The notes under the pieces were generated by a model, which saw only the letters and a list, made by a program, of their open reading frames with translations, searched no databases and was not told where the DNA came from. Shown piece by piece: positions 8,369-17,806 of a stretch of 64,000 nucleotides of DNA (the first letter of the stretch is position 1; each line of letters starts with the position of its first letter). The position numbers and the translations under genes were made by a program. The stretch lies in the NCBI RefSeq assembly GCF_051628905.1, contig NZ_CP157575.1, positions 124,001 to 188,000 on the forward strand. The letters are read 5' to 3'. This DNA is from Asaia sp037151935. GTDB taxonomy: Bacteria > Pseudomonadota > Alphaproteobacteria > Acetobacterales > Acetobacteraceae.

Positions 8369-10948
8369 ATGATGGTGACGGGACTGGCTGCCATTATTCT
8401 GGCGCTGGCGCTTTTGATGGTGCTCATCAGCGCAGTGCAGCCTTTGGCCCGTCGGCTTGAGGTATCGGAGACCGTTCTTCTTGCCCTTGCCGGTATCGGT
8501 ATTGGTGCGGCGGCCGATCTGTTGCTTCGTTCCTCGCTGACCGAGATTTTCGACGGTGCCGCCGAGACGCTGCTCTATTTTCCGATCAACAGCGAAGCCT
8601 TTCTGCTCATCTTTCTGCCCATACTCGTGTTTCAGGGGGCGCTCGCAATCGACGTGCGGCGCCTGGCGCATGAGACTGCCACCGTGCTGCTTCTGGCTGT
8701 CGTGGCTGTGCTTGTCTCGACCCTGACCATTGGCGGGGCGCTTTATCCTTTCGCGGGTCAGTCCATGGTGGTCTGCCTGCTTCTGGGGTCGATCGTCGCC
8801 ACGACCGACCCCTCGGCCGTGGCGGGAATCTTTCGCGAGATCGGCGCCGCATCGCGTTTGACCCGGCTGGTTGAGGGGGAGGCGCTCCTCAACGATGCGG
8901 CGGCCATCGCCATATTCTCCATCCTCCTGGCCTCCGTCACCTCGCATCGTCATATCCAGCTCGGTGAGACAATCATCGATTTTCTCGCCTCGTTCGGCGG
9001 GGCGATCGTGGTCGGCGTCGCCATAGGACGGCTGACGCTGCTGATGATTGCAGGGCTCGGCGGCTCGGTTGCTGCCGAGATCACGCTTACCCTCGCCTTG
9101 CCCTATATCGTGTATATCATCTGCGACGAGTTTCTCGGCTTTTCCGGTGTGGTAGCAACGGCGGCATCCGGGCTGACGCTTTCGGTATACGGGCCTTCCA
9201 CCTTCAGGCCGCAGGTATGGCGCTTTCTGAACGAACTCTGGGTGCAGCTCGTTTTCTGGGCGGGCTCGCTCGTTTTCGTTCTGGCCTCCATGCTCGTGCC
9301 GCGCCTGCTTATCGGAATGACCCGCTGGGATTGCGTGCTGATCCTCATCGCGACCGTCGCAGGCCTTCTGGCCCGAGGCGCCGTGGTTTTCGGGTTGCTG
9401 CCGATCCTGGCTGCGGCCAAGCTATCGCCCCCGGTACCGGCGCCTTTCAAGACAACCATGGTGTGGGGTGGGCTACGCGGCGCCATCACGCTCGCTCTGG
9501 CGCTGGCGGTCACCGAGAATCAGCGTGTCTCAACTTCGACCGCCCATTTCATCGGTATCATCGCCACCGGCTTCGTGCTGATCACTCTGCTCGTCAATGG
9601 CACGACGCTGCGTTATCTCGTGGTGTTTCTCAAGCTCGACCAGCTTCCGGCCATCGATCAGGCGATGCGTCATCAGGTGCTGAGCAGCGGCCTCGCGCAG
9701 GTAGCCGAGCGGACCCATACGCTTGCCGATGAACTCGGTTTCGGCTCGGGCACGCAGCAGACCATTATCGGGCAGATCGAGCGCCGTGCGCAGGAAGAGA
9801 GCGAGGCGAACACCTTCGATACGGCACTCGGAGACAGGCAGCGCGTGACGCTCGCTCTGATCACCATCGCCAACCGTGAGCGCTCGCTCCTGCTCGATTT
9901 GTTCCGCATTCGCGGGCTGTCGCGGCGCGTGATGGAGACGCTTCTACGCTCATCGGAAGCCATGGTTGACGGGGCCAGGCTCGAGGGGCGCTATGGCTAT
10001 GTGCGTGCCCTGCGTCGCCGCCTGCGCCCGACCTTGCGCTTTCGCGTGGCACAGATGCTCCATCAGCGTTTTCACATCGACAAGCCGCTCATGTTCTGCA
10101 TGTCGGAGCGGTTCGAGATGCTGGTCATTGCCCATCTCGTCTCGCTTTCGCTGATGCGCTTCATGCATCAGCGCCTTGAGCCGACGCTGGGCAACCGTAT
10201 CGGTGAGATCGTGTCTGAAGTTCTGGGGCGTCAGCGCCGCATGCTTGATGACGCGCTTGAGATGATGCGCCTGCATTATCAAGGCTATTCCGAGGCGCTG
10301 GAAAGCCGAATTCTGCACCAGATTGCCTTGCGTCTTGAGGAAGAGGAGTACGATGAACTCCTGTCCGATAATCTTGTCAGTGAAGAGCTGCATCGCGAAT
10401 TGCTCAAGGATGTCGAAAAGCGTCAGGAGCGTCTCGAGAAGCCTCTGCGCTTCAACATCAAGAGCGGTATCGAGCAGCGCCTGCGCTCTTTCCCGGCGTT
10501 TCGCGGCGTGCCCGATGGGGTGTTGCACGATCTGGCGATGAACATCTCCCTGCGCTTTGCATCACCCGGCGAGGTGCTTTTGCGGCGCAATGGCAAAATC
10601 AAAATGGTGTATGCCGTGGTCGCCGGTCTGGCCGAAGTGCATATCGCCGAGCAGGACGTTCAGTTCGGGGCAGGGGATCTCATCGGGGCTGCGCCGCTCA
10701 TCAACCAGACCTATTCGCGTGGCACGGTGCGAACGATGCAGTTCTGTCATCTCCTCGCCATACCGTCGCATCTGTTCATGAGACTGGTCGAAGAATACCC
10801 CATCGTGCGTCGCACCATTGATGAGCGTGCAGAGGCGCGTCTCGTAGAGGGACACAAGCTCTCTCTCGTGCTGGGCGGGAACAAAGAACCTTTTATTCCG
10901 GCGCGTGAGCTTATCCGGTCGGGTGGTAAAGACGCCAAACCCGAGTGA
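8369..10948 (+). CDS. CPA1-family Na+/H+ antiporter with C-terminal cyclic-nucleotide-binding-like domain
   Basis: The 859-residue inner-membrane protein has about 12 hydrophobic segments in residues 1-430. It carries the CPA1 exchanger motifs LLGSIVATTDPSAVAGIF (ion-binding region) and LVEGEALLNDAAAIAIFSIL (conserved ND). A long charged helical region spans roughly residues 430-700. Residues about 705-820 (FPAFRGVPDGVLHDLAMNIS, YAVVAGLAEV, FGAGDLIGAAPLINQ) look like a cyclic-nucleotide-binding beta roll. The usual cassette arginine region reads YSRGTVRTM, so ligand binding is uncertain. Domain order resembles plant SOS1 transporters. It probably exports Na+ (or exchanges K+) for protons in pH or salt homeostasis. 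It stands alone as a transcription unit about 100 bases after thiE. Confidence 0.85.
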   Translation: MMVTGLAAIILALALLMVLISAVQPLARRLEVSETVLLALAGIGIGAAADLLLRSSLTEIFDGAAETLLYFPINSEAFLLIFLPILVFQGALAIDVRRLAHETATVLLLAVVAVLVSTLTIGGALYPFAGQSMVVCLLLGSIVATTDPSAVAGIFREIGAASRLTRLVEGEALLNDAAAIAIFSILLASVTSHRHIQLGETIIDFLASFGGAIVVGVAIGRLTLLMIAGLGGSVAAEITLTLALPYIVYIICDEFLGFSGVVATAASGLTLSVYGPSTFRPQVWRFLNELWVQLVFWAGSLVFVLASMLVPRLLIGMTRWDCVLILIATVAGLLARGAVVFGLLPILAAAKLSPPVPAPFKTTMVWGGLRGAITLALALAVTENQRVSTSTAHFIGIIATGFVLITLLVNGTTLRYLVVFLKLDQLPAIDQAMRHQVLSSGLAQVAERTHTLADELGFGSGTQQTIIGQIERRAQEESEANTFDTALGDRQRVTLALITIANRERSLLLDLFRIRGLSRRVMETLLRSSEAMVDGARLEGRYGYVRALRRRLRPTLRFRVAQMLHQRFHIDKPLMFCMSERFEMLVIAHLVSLSLMRFMHQRLEPTLGNRIGEIVSEVLGRQRRMLDDALEMMRLHYQGYSEALESRILHQIALRLEEEEYDELLSDNLVSEELHRELLKDVEKRQERLEKPLRFNIKSGIEQRLRSFPAFRGVPDGVLHDLAMNISLRFASPGEVLLRRNGKIKMVYAVVAGLAEVHIAEQDVQFGAGDLIGAAPLINQTYSRGTVRTMQFCHLLAIPSHLFMRLVEEYPIVRRTIDERAEARLVEGHKLSLVLGGNKEPFIPARELIRSGGKDAKPE

Positions 10949-10968
10949 CGGCAGAACCGGGAGGCCGC

Positions 10969-10998
10969 CTGGCTCCAACGCCGTAGCGTTCGAGCCAG
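10969..10998 (+). terminator. Strong stem-loop after the antiporter gene
   Basis: CTGGCTC pairs with GAGCCAG, then one C-C mismatch, then AACGC pairs with GCGTT around a CGTA loop. It begins 20 bases after the antiporter stop. No T-tract follows, so intrinsic termination is plausible but not certain. Confidence 0.45.
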
Positions 10999-11956
10999 CG
11001 CCCGTCAGGCACAGGCCAGGAACCTATCTCGCTCATCGCCAAGGCGCGCACCGCTTTGCTCTCCCGCCATTGTCTGAGCAGGGCCGATCATTGCCTGCAA
11101 TCGTGGTTCGGGGGCTGACACGGCTGGGTTTGCCAGACCGAGCGACGGCCACCTGGCGCGGCGACCGGTGCTGTTAAAAGGAACACGTTACGCAATGCCC
11201 GCGACTATTTCGGCGAGTACGGCGATGGTGCTCGAGCTATGCGCTATGCCCTGAGTTTCGGCGGGAAGGCTAAGGCGCGTATGCCCCGAGAAGGATTGCC
11301 TTACTTGTAAGCCCGCTTGCTCCGGCGCATTGATTGCCGCGAAGCGACCTGTTCAGATAAAGCGTTGCGAGCCGATTGGCGGAACTGTCCGCGACGACGC
11401 TGAAAGCGAGAGTCACCGCCATCTCGCGCCCTGAGCGAATGATCGGATCTGCTATTGCGACCGCGAGGGCCTCGAATTGATTTTTGAGCACTGAGTGCCT
11501 ATCCGCTTCAGGGATGTCGCCGCGTGAAAAGATATCCTTGCTGGTGATAGTGATTTTCACCTTCCCACATCCGACCTTCGCACCCATGTGCGAAGGTCGT
11601 TATCGGCAGTTCACCGGGTGCCTCGACAGTGAAGGCACGGAGCAGGGCGACACAGCTGATCATGGCGGTATTCCGTATCTGCATGGCGTTGGTCGACATG
11701 AACAGGGAGAGGAGTCATGGAGTCCATTCGTCGGCGGGCTAAGGCAGGAGGAGTGGTGTAGCCAGGTTAGACTTGGGGTTGAACCGGATTGGGGTCCGGG
11801 AAATGGGAGCATGATTTGTCGGCTTGTTTTGCAGGCCGCGAAGCACATCCTTTTAGCCTGCAATGAAAGTTCGATAAGATATATTATGCCAACCCACATC
11901 TCAGAATCAGCCCGGAGGTCGCCTCTGATCGTCACTCTCAGTTTCGGCTTCCGCGG
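10999..11956. other. Gene-poor stretch of about 960 bases
   Basis: I see no gene I can defend here. Several short frames are open, including one of about 105 codons on the minus strand (11270-11587) and one of about 160 codons on the plus strand (11484-11972), but neither looks like a known family. The minus frame and an overlapping minus frame (11508-11699, beginning with a hydrophobic stretch) could be pieces of one broken small secreted protein. Composition is patchier and less GC-biased than the flanking genes, especially around 11810-11900, which is consistent with decayed or acquired DNA. No tRNA-like fold or terminal inverted repeats were found. Confidence 0.4.
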
Positions 11957-13465
11957 TCACGCCAAAGCGTAGCTTCCGAGCTCCGCGCCAGTCTGGCTGT
12001 CGACTTCCTTTAAAATCACACCATAGCCCCAAAGTGCGCCAAGATGTTCCAGAGTCAGCCTTGCATCCGTAGGTTGTAAAAGCTTGCCGGGCCTGGTGCG
12101 GTGTTCCAGACGCAAAATACGGTCTCCGGTCAGGTCTGCACCCACGATCTCGATTTCCTCGGCCAGCAATCCGGGATCGTAGGAGGACGCGACAGAGCGT
12201 CTTATATCCCGGTAGCCCGCTTCATCATGTATCGCATCGACCAGAAGATAAGGCTGCGCCAGATCGTCTTCGAGGCGAAAGAGACGAAAATCGCGCATGA
12301 CCTTGGGCGAGAGAAATTGCTGCACGAAGCTTTCGTCGCGATACTCCGCCCAGGCGTGATGCAGTGTGCCGATCGGATCGCGATTGCCTGCGTGATCGGG
12401 GAACCATAAACGGTCTTCTTCTGTGGGGTCAGTACAAACACGGGCGATATCTGTCATCATGGCAAAGCCGAGCGCATAGGGGTTGAAGTTCGGCCCTCCC
12501 CCCTCGTCAAAGCCTCTCTGGGTGATGACGTTACTGGTGGAATGGATGACTTCGAGTATTGCGGCATCGTCAATCAGCTTCTTGTCATGAAGACGATGCA
12601 TGATGAAGTTGTGTACCCACGTGGCACAGCCCTCGTTCATGAGCTTGGCTTGTGGCTGCGGATAAAAATACTGCGCGATCAGGCGCACGATGCGGATGAT
12701 CTCACGCTCCCAATTGGCCAGTCTCGGGGCGTTTTTTTCGAGGAAATAGAGGATGTTTTCCTCCGGTAGTCCCAGAGCGGTGCCCAGATCGCCGGACTCA
12801 GCAGTGCCATGAGCCGGCTTCTGGCTGTCTGGTAAGGTGCGCCACAGATCGTTGAACTGCTCGTCTTCGTAAGTGCGCCGCTCTCTGGCGCGCTCCTGTT
12901 CCTGGCGCAAATCGAGACGCTTGCTGCCCGTATGGCGATCGACACCCTGATTCTGTAGCGCATGAGCTGCATCGAGAATGCGTTCGACGGCCTTCACGCC
13001 ATATCTTTCCTCGCAGCGGGCGACATAGCCCCGCGCGAATTCGAGGTAATCGAGGATCTGCGTCGAGTCCGTCCACTCGCGAAACAGACGATTATTCTTG
13101 AAAAAATGGTTATGGCCGAAAGCTGCGTGGGCGATGACCAGCGCCTGCATAGTCGCCGTATTTTCTTCCATAAGGTAGCTGATGCAGGGGCTCGAATTGA
13201 TCACGACCTCATAGGCCAGCCCCATCAGCCCGCGCTTATACGCGTTTTCATGCGAGACGAAGCGCTTCCCCGCCGACCAATGCGGGTAGCTGATCGGCAT
13301 GCCGTGCGAAGTATAGACATCGAGCATCTGCTCGGAGGTGATGATCTCGATCCGGTTGGGATAGGTGTCGAGCTTGAGTTCCTCACTCGCAATGCGGTCG
13401 ATCTCGCCATAGCAGTCGCGAAGGATCGGGAAACTCCAGTCTGTGCCTGTATAGAGCATGCTCAC
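11957..13465 (-). CDS. SpoVR-family protein (YcgB-like)
   Basis: This 502-residue cytoplasmic protein of unknown biochemical activity belongs to the SpoVR/YcgB family. Recognisable family blocks are TYPNRIEIITSEQMLDVYTS, MPISYPHWSAGKRF, GLAYEVVINSSPCISYLMEE, and HAAFGHNHFFKNN with several histidines and glutamates. The name comes from Bacillus spore cortex formation, but in Gram-negative bacteria it travels with yeaH and prkA and is linked to stationary-phase and stress responses. Its start overlaps the end of the yeaH-like gene by four bases, so it is the last gene of a three-gene operon. It is not evidence for sporulation. Confidence 0.92.
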   Translation of the reverse strand: MSMLYTGTDWSFPILRDCYGEIDRIASEELKLDTYPNRIEIITSEQMLDVYTSHGMPISYPHWSAGKRFVSHENAYKRGLMGLAYEVVINSSPCISYLMEENTATMQALVIAHAAFGHNHFFKNNRLFREWTDSTQILDYLEFARGYVARCEERYGVKAVERILDAAHALQNQGVDRHTGSKRLDLRQEQERARERRTYEDEQFNDLWRTLPDSQKPAHGTAESGDLGTALGLPEENILYFLEKNAPRLANWEREIIRIVRLIAQYFYPQPQAKLMNEGCATWVHNFIMHRLHDKKLIDDAAILEVIHSTSNVITQRGFDEGGGPNFNPYALGFAMMTDIARVCTDPTEEDRLWFPDHAGNRDPIGTLHHAWAEYRDESFVQQFLSPKVMRDFRLFRLEDDLAQPYLLVDAIHDEAGYRDIRRSVASSYDPGLLAEEIEIVGADLTGDRILRLEHRTRPGKLLQPTDARLTLEHLGALWGYGVILKEVDSQTGAELGSYALA

Positions 13466-14772
13466 TCCCCTGCCCGCTCGGCTGCGCGACGGGCAAAAAG
13501 ATCTCTGAAGACCGGGAAAATATCGCGTCGGTCCTGCACCTGACGCATGGCGAGTTGCGGTGTGGTATCGGCAATCGCTCTATAGCCGCGCCACAGATCG
13601 GTCTCGCTGCGTAAAAGCGCCCCGCCCATACTGACCTCGACATAGGCGTAATACTGCACGACCGGCAGTATGGCCTCTGTCATCAGCCGGTTCACTTTGC
13701 TCATATCGGACGAAATATTATCCCCGTCCGAAACCTGCGCGACATAGATATTCCATTTATCGGCCGGAAAGCGCTCGCGCTGCACCTCTTGCATGAGGTC
13801 GAGTGCCGTCGAGACAACCGTGCCGCCGGTGCGCGGGTCGGTAAAGAACACGTCCTCATCGACTTCTTCCGCCGTTTCCGCATGGCGGATGAAGACAATT
13901 TCGAGCTTCTCGTAGCGTTTTTCCAGGAAGACATGCAGCAGCATGAAGAACTGCTTGCCCAGCTCCTTCATTTTTTCAGTCATGGAGCCCGAGACGTCCA
14001 TGATGCAGAAAATGACGGCCTGTGTGGTGGGCTTGGGCACGGGTGTGAAGCGGCGATAACGCAGATCGACAGGATCGACCCATGGAATGCGCGCCAGCCT
14101 TTGGCGAAGCAGGCTCTTGCTCTCACGCAGCTCCTGCAGGCGCAGGAATTTTGCATCCGAAAGTGGTCGCTCTTCCTCTAGTGCCGTGATCTCGGTCTCA
14201 ATGTCGATCAGCTCCTGCGGTTTCGGGCGTTTGAGCCCGATACGTCGCCCCATAGAGCGTCGCATGGTGCGCCCGAGATCGATCTGTGAAGGAGAGCCGT
14301 CACTTGTGAGGCCAGAGCGACTGGTAGCAAGCGACGAGGTCGAGGCGACCTCGCGCTTGATGAGATCGGGCAGCTCGAGATCGTCGAAAAACAGATCGAG
14401 GAACTCCTCGCGCGACAATACGAAGCGATAGGAATCTTCGCCGCCGCCCTCTTCGCCCGCGCCATTCCCCTCTCCGCCACCCTCACCTGCGCCACCCGGC
14501 GGGCGGCGCAGGCGGTCGCCCTTGACGAATTCCTTGTTGCCGGGCAGCACGAAACTACGCGCCCCGGCACTGAAGTGTCGGTGAAAGCTCGGCTCATGCA
14601 GCACATCTGCCGGAATGGACACCGCGCTGTCCTGTCCGATCTCTCGGATGCGCCCCTGCGCTGCGGCGTCTCGCACCGCTGTCTGTATGGCCTGGCGCGC
14701 CCTTGTCAGGACGCGCTGGCGGTTTTCGGTGTTCTTGCCGTGCGGGTTCGGGCGCCTGTCTATGATTTCCAT
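13462..14772 (-). CDS. YeaH/DUF444 family protein with von Willebrand A-like domain
   Basis: The protein has 436 residues. The N-terminal half is charged and includes a Gly/Glu-rich low-complexity linker near residues 92-112. The C-terminal half carries a vWA-type metal-ion site, MDVSGSMTEKMKELGKQF (DxSxS), followed by IVFIRHAETAEEVDEDVFF and TGGTVVSTALDLM. DUF444 proteins always neighbour prkA and spoVR and are thought to act with the PrkA kinase; the molecular role is unknown. It starts 22 bases downstream of prkA and overlaps spoVR. Confidence 0.92.
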   Translation of the reverse strand: MEIIDRRPNPHGKNTENRQRVLTRARQAIQTAVRDAAAQGRIREIGQDSAVSIPADVLHEPSFHRHFSAGARSFVLPGNKEFVKGDRLRRPPGGAGEGGGEGNGAGEEGGGEDSYRFVLSREEFLDLFFDDLELPDLIKREVASTSSLATSRSGLTSDGSPSQIDLGRTMRRSMGRRIGLKRPKPQELIDIETEITALEEERPLSDAKFLRLQELRESKSLLRQRLARIPWVDPVDLRYRRFTPVPKPTTQAVIFCIMDVSGSMTEKMKELGKQFFMLLHVFLEKRYEKLEIVFIRHAETAEEVDEDVFFTDPRTGGTVVSTALDLMQEVQRERFPADKWNIYVAQVSDGDNISSDMSKVNRLMTEAILPVVQYYAYVEVSMGGALLRSETDLWRGYRAIADTTPQLAMRQVQDRRDIFPVFRDLFARRAAERAGE

Positions 14773-14794
14773 GAAACGCTCCGTTATCGAGAGA

Positions 14795-16741
14795 TCAGGC
14801 AGACTGCTTGACGCGCATATACCATTCGACGAGGCGCCTCACCTGACGCTCGGTATAACCACGCGCGGCCATGCGGCTGACAAACTCGTCGTGCTTGCGC
14901 TCGCTGGTGCTATCCTTTTTCGAGCCGAAGCTGATGACGGGCAGCAGATCCTCGACCTGGCTGAACATGCGCTTCTCGATGACGTCCCGTATTTTCTCGT
15001 AGCTTGTCCATGACGGATTACGCCCGCCATTGGAGGCCCGCGACCGCAGCGAGAACTTGACGACCTCGTTACGAAAATCCTTGGGGTTGGCGATACCCGC
15101 CGCTTTTTCGGTCTTGCTCAGCTCCGCATTCAGCAGATCGCGGTTCATGAGTTGACCCGTGTCAGGGTCCTTGAAATCCTGATCCTCGATCCAGGCATCG
15201 GCATAATCGAGATAGCGATCGAAAAGGTTCTGGCCGTAGTCGTTATAGCTCTCCAGATAGGCTTTCTGAATTTCATTGCCCAGAAACTCAGCATAACGGC
15301 GCGCCAGATCGGATTTGAGCGATGCGAGATAGGCGGCCTCCACCTCTGCGGGAAACTGCTCACGACGCACCGCCTGCTCAAGCACATACATCAGATGCAC
15401 AGGGTCAGCGGAGATCTCGGACGGGTCATGATTGAACGTGGCCGAAAGCACCTTATAGGCGAAGCGAGTGGAGATGCCCTCCATGCCCTCATCGACACCG
15501 GCGCTGTCCTTGTACTCCTGCATGGCGCGGGCCTTGGGGTCGGTCTCGCGGATATTCTCGCCGTCATAGACGCGCATCTTGGCGAATTGGGTCGAGTTGG
15601 GGTGCGATTTGAGACGCGACAGTACAGCGAACTGAGCCAGCATTTCGAGCGTATGGGGCGCGCAGGGCGCTTCGCCCAAGGCCGAAGACTGGATCAGCTT
15701 CTCATAAATTTTGGATTCCTCGGTGACGCGCAGGCAGTACGGCACCTTGATGACGCAGACACGGTCGAGGAAGGCCTCATTGGTGCGGTTATTGCGGAAA
15801 GACTGCCACTCGGCTTCGTTCGAATGGGCCAGAATTACGCCGGTAAAAGGAATGGCGCCAATATTCTCGGTGCCCACATAATTCCCTTCCTGCGTTGCCG
15901 TCAGAAGAGGGTGCAGCATCTTGATCGGTGCCTTGAACATCTCGACGAATTCGAGAAGTCCCTGATTGGCGCGGTTCAGCCCGCCAGAGAAGCTGTAGGC
16001 ATCGGGATCGTTCTGGCTGAAGTTTTCGAGCTGGCGGATATCGACCTTGCCGACCAGCGCCGAGACGTCCTGATTATTGTCGTCACCCGGTTCCGTCTTG
16101 GCGATGGCGACCTGGCGCAGCTTTGACGGATTGAGCCTTACGACCGTAAAGCGCGAGATATCGCCGTCGAAATCTTCAAGCCTCTTGAGCGCCCAGGGGC
16201 TCGCGATGCCGGTCAGCACGCGACGGGGAATATTGTACTGGTCGAGCAGGGAAGCCCCGAAACGTTCGGGGTCGAACAAGCCGAGCGGGCTTTCGAAAAC
16301 GGGGCTGATCTCCTTGCCCGCCTTGAGCACATAGATCGGCTCGCGTTCCATCAGCGTCTTGAGACGTTCGCCAAGCGAGGATTTTCCGCCGCCGACCGGG
16401 CCGAGCAGATAGAGAATCTGCTTTCGCTCTTCTAGCCCCTGAGCGGCGTGGCGGAAGAAGCCGACGATCTGCTCCACCGCGTCTTCCATACCGTAGAAAT
16501 CGGCGAAGGCGGGATAGGTGCGCACGGTGCGGTTCATGAAAATGCGGCTCAGCCGTGGGTCGCGCGACGAATCCAGCATGACCGGCTCGCCAATGGCCTT
16601 GAGCATGCGCTCCGCAGCGCTCGCATAGCTGCTGGGGTCTTCACGGCAGAGAGACAGATAGGAAGCCAGCGACATCTCTGTTTCCCGACGTTCCTCACGA
16701 AAAGAAGAAGCCAGCGTAAAGACGTCCGAGAGTGAACTCAT
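14795..16741 (-). CDS. prkA: PrkA-type serine protein kinase / AAA+ ATPase
   Basis: This is a 648-residue AAA+ protein of the PrkA (YeaG) family. The Walker A motif is LGPVGGGKSSLGERL near residue 110, inside the N-terminal PrkA AAA region. The C-terminal kinase-like part includes FNHDPSEISADPVHLMYVLE and the NEIQKAYLESYNDYGQNLFDRY segment characteristic of the family. The enterobacterial homologue YeaG takes part in nitrogen-starvation and stress adaptation. It is the first gene of the prkA-yeaH-spoVR operon, so the promoter must lie in the 280 bases upstream (16742-17020). I did not find a convincing sigma54-type TGGC-GC pair there, so the regulation is open. Confidence 0.94.
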   Translation of the reverse strand: MSSLSDVFTLASSFREERRETEMSLASYLSLCREDPSSYASAAERMLKAIGEPVMLDSSRDPRLSRIFMNRTVRTYPAFADFYGMEDAVEQIVGFFRHAAQGLEERKQILYLLGPVGGGKSSLGERLKTLMEREPIYVLKAGKEISPVFESPLGLFDPERFGASLLDQYNIPRRVLTGIASPWALKRLEDFDGDISRFTVVRLNPSKLRQVAIAKTEPGDDNNQDVSALVGKVDIRQLENFSQNDPDAYSFSGGLNRANQGLLEFVEMFKAPIKMLHPLLTATQEGNYVGTENIGAIPFTGVILAHSNEAEWQSFRNNRTNEAFLDRVCVIKVPYCLRVTEESKIYEKLIQSSALGEAPCAPHTLEMLAQFAVLSRLKSHPNSTQFAKMRVYDGENIRETDPKARAMQEYKDSAGVDEGMEGISTRFAYKVLSATFNHDPSEISADPVHLMYVLEQAVRREQFPAEVEAAYLASLKSDLARRYAEFLGNEIQKAYLESYNDYGQNLFDRYLDYADAWIEDQDFKDPDTGQLMNRDLLNAELSKTEKAAGIANPKDFRNEVVKFSLRSRASNGGRNPSWTSYEKIRDVIEKRMFSQVEDLLPVISFGSKKDSTSERKHDEFVSRMAARGYTERQVRRLVEWYMRVKQSA

Positions 16742-16858
16742 GACTCATATGCTCCGATGGAAGCCTGCCACTGGGCCGGGGGGCGAAACGGTCATACCCA
16801 CCGAGAGACATGCAGGCGATAAGTCGGGAAGTCAGGCTATGGGAGACGACAATAGGTG

Positions 16859-16878
16859 CGGAGCCATGGGAGGCTCCG
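16859..16878. terminator. Perfect 7-bp stem-loop upstream of prkA
   Basis: CGGAGCC and GGCTCCG flank a 6-base loop, followed on the plus strand by an A-rich run (ATTAAAAAATAA). It lies between the stop of the minus-strand MBL gene and prkA. It could end the upstream operon or be part of the prkA leader, but the T-run is on the wrong side for a minus-strand terminator. Confidence 0.3.
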
Positions 16879-17020
16879 ACATTAAAAAATAATGGCCCGG
16901 CAATACCGGAATTTCAGGGAATTCACGCGATGTCTAAAAGGACCGGACTGACCCGATACGATGACGCTATCGCGATGTGGAACCGCGCTTCAACAAAAAA
17001 CTGGTTAATCGAAGAAATAT

Positions 17021-17806
17021 TTAGAGGCTGAGAACCATGCCATCATAGCCGGGCTCAATGCCCTCAGGCAGCGCCCGACGAAGCGTCTGGTAATCGAGAC
17101 CCGGCCCCATATGGGTCAAGATGGTCCGCTCGGGCTTGAGCCTCTTGCACCATTCAATCACCAGATCGACCCAGGCATGGGCTACATGCGGCTCGTATTG
17201 AAAGCAGCCGACAATCCAGGTCTTCACGCCCTCGAGACAGGCCAGCGACTCTTCGCTTAGATGCTCGACATCGGTGGAATAGGCAAAATCACCGCAGCGT
17301 ACTCCCGCCGTAGGAATGCGATAATGCCTTTGTTCGAAAAGCTGGATTTCGAGATCGCATAGAGAGAGACGATCGGTCAGGATGATCGGGTGCGGGTCGG
17401 GCACCGGGCGGAAAAACCCGGTCCCGCTCCAGGGACGAAAAGCATAGCTGTAGCGCGCTTCAAGCTCTTCCAGCACCGCTTCGGTGGCGTAAAGCGGCAG
17501 CGGCGCGTCGAGCATACGATTGATGGCGCGCAGCTCGTCCAGCCCGGCGACATGATCGGCGTGCTCGTGGGTATAAAGCACTGAATGCACGACACCGATC
17601 TTCGCTCGAAGAAGCTGGGCCCGCAGATCCGGCCCCGAATCCACCAGAAGGCGCTTGCCGCTTTCAGCCTCGATCACGATAGAGGAGCGCGTGCGCTGGT
17701 TGCGCGGCTCGGTCGGGTCGCAGGCTCCCCAGATTCCTGCTCCATCCGCACCGCCCACCATGGGCACACCGCCAGAGCCACCGCAGCCGAGGATCGTGAC
17801 TTTCAT
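17021..17806 (-). CDS. MBL-fold phosphodiesterase (PhnP/cyclic-phosphate hydrolase-like)
   Basis: This metallo-beta-lactamase-fold hydrolase has 261 residues. The opening MKVTILGCGGSGGVPMVGG is typical of the PhnP/lipoyl-transferase-neighbour subgroup. The metal site THEHADHVAGLDELR (HxHxDH) and DSGPDLRAQLL are clear, and further ligands are likely in STDVEHL and THMGPGLDYQ. Such proteins hydrolyse cyclic phosphodiesters. Here it sits last in the operon after tatD, a pairing common in alphaproteobacteria, so a housekeeping nucleotide or RNA role is more likely than phosphonate use. Its start overlaps the end of tatD. Confidence 0.8.
   Translation of the reverse strand: MKVTILGCGGSGGVPMVGGADGAGIWGACDPTEPRNQRTRSSIVIEAESGKRLLVDSGPDLRAQLLRAKIGVVHSVLYTHEHADHVAGLDELRAINRMLDAPLPLYATEAVLEELEARYSYAFRPWSGTGFFRPVPDPHPIILTDRLSLCDLEIQLFEQRHYRIPTAGVRCGDFAYSTDVEHLSEESLACLEGVKTWIVGCFQYEPHVAHAWVDLVIEWCKRLKPERTILTHMGPGLDYQTLRRALPEGIEPGYDGMVLSL

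Noticed and set aside
11957..13465. SpoVR as a sign of sporulation
   Set aside because: The family is widespread in non-sporing proteobacteria with prkA and yeaH, as here.
16810..17031. Small plus-strand frame upstream of prkA
   Set aside because: No ribosome binding site or family resemblance, and it crosses the 3' end of the MBL gene.
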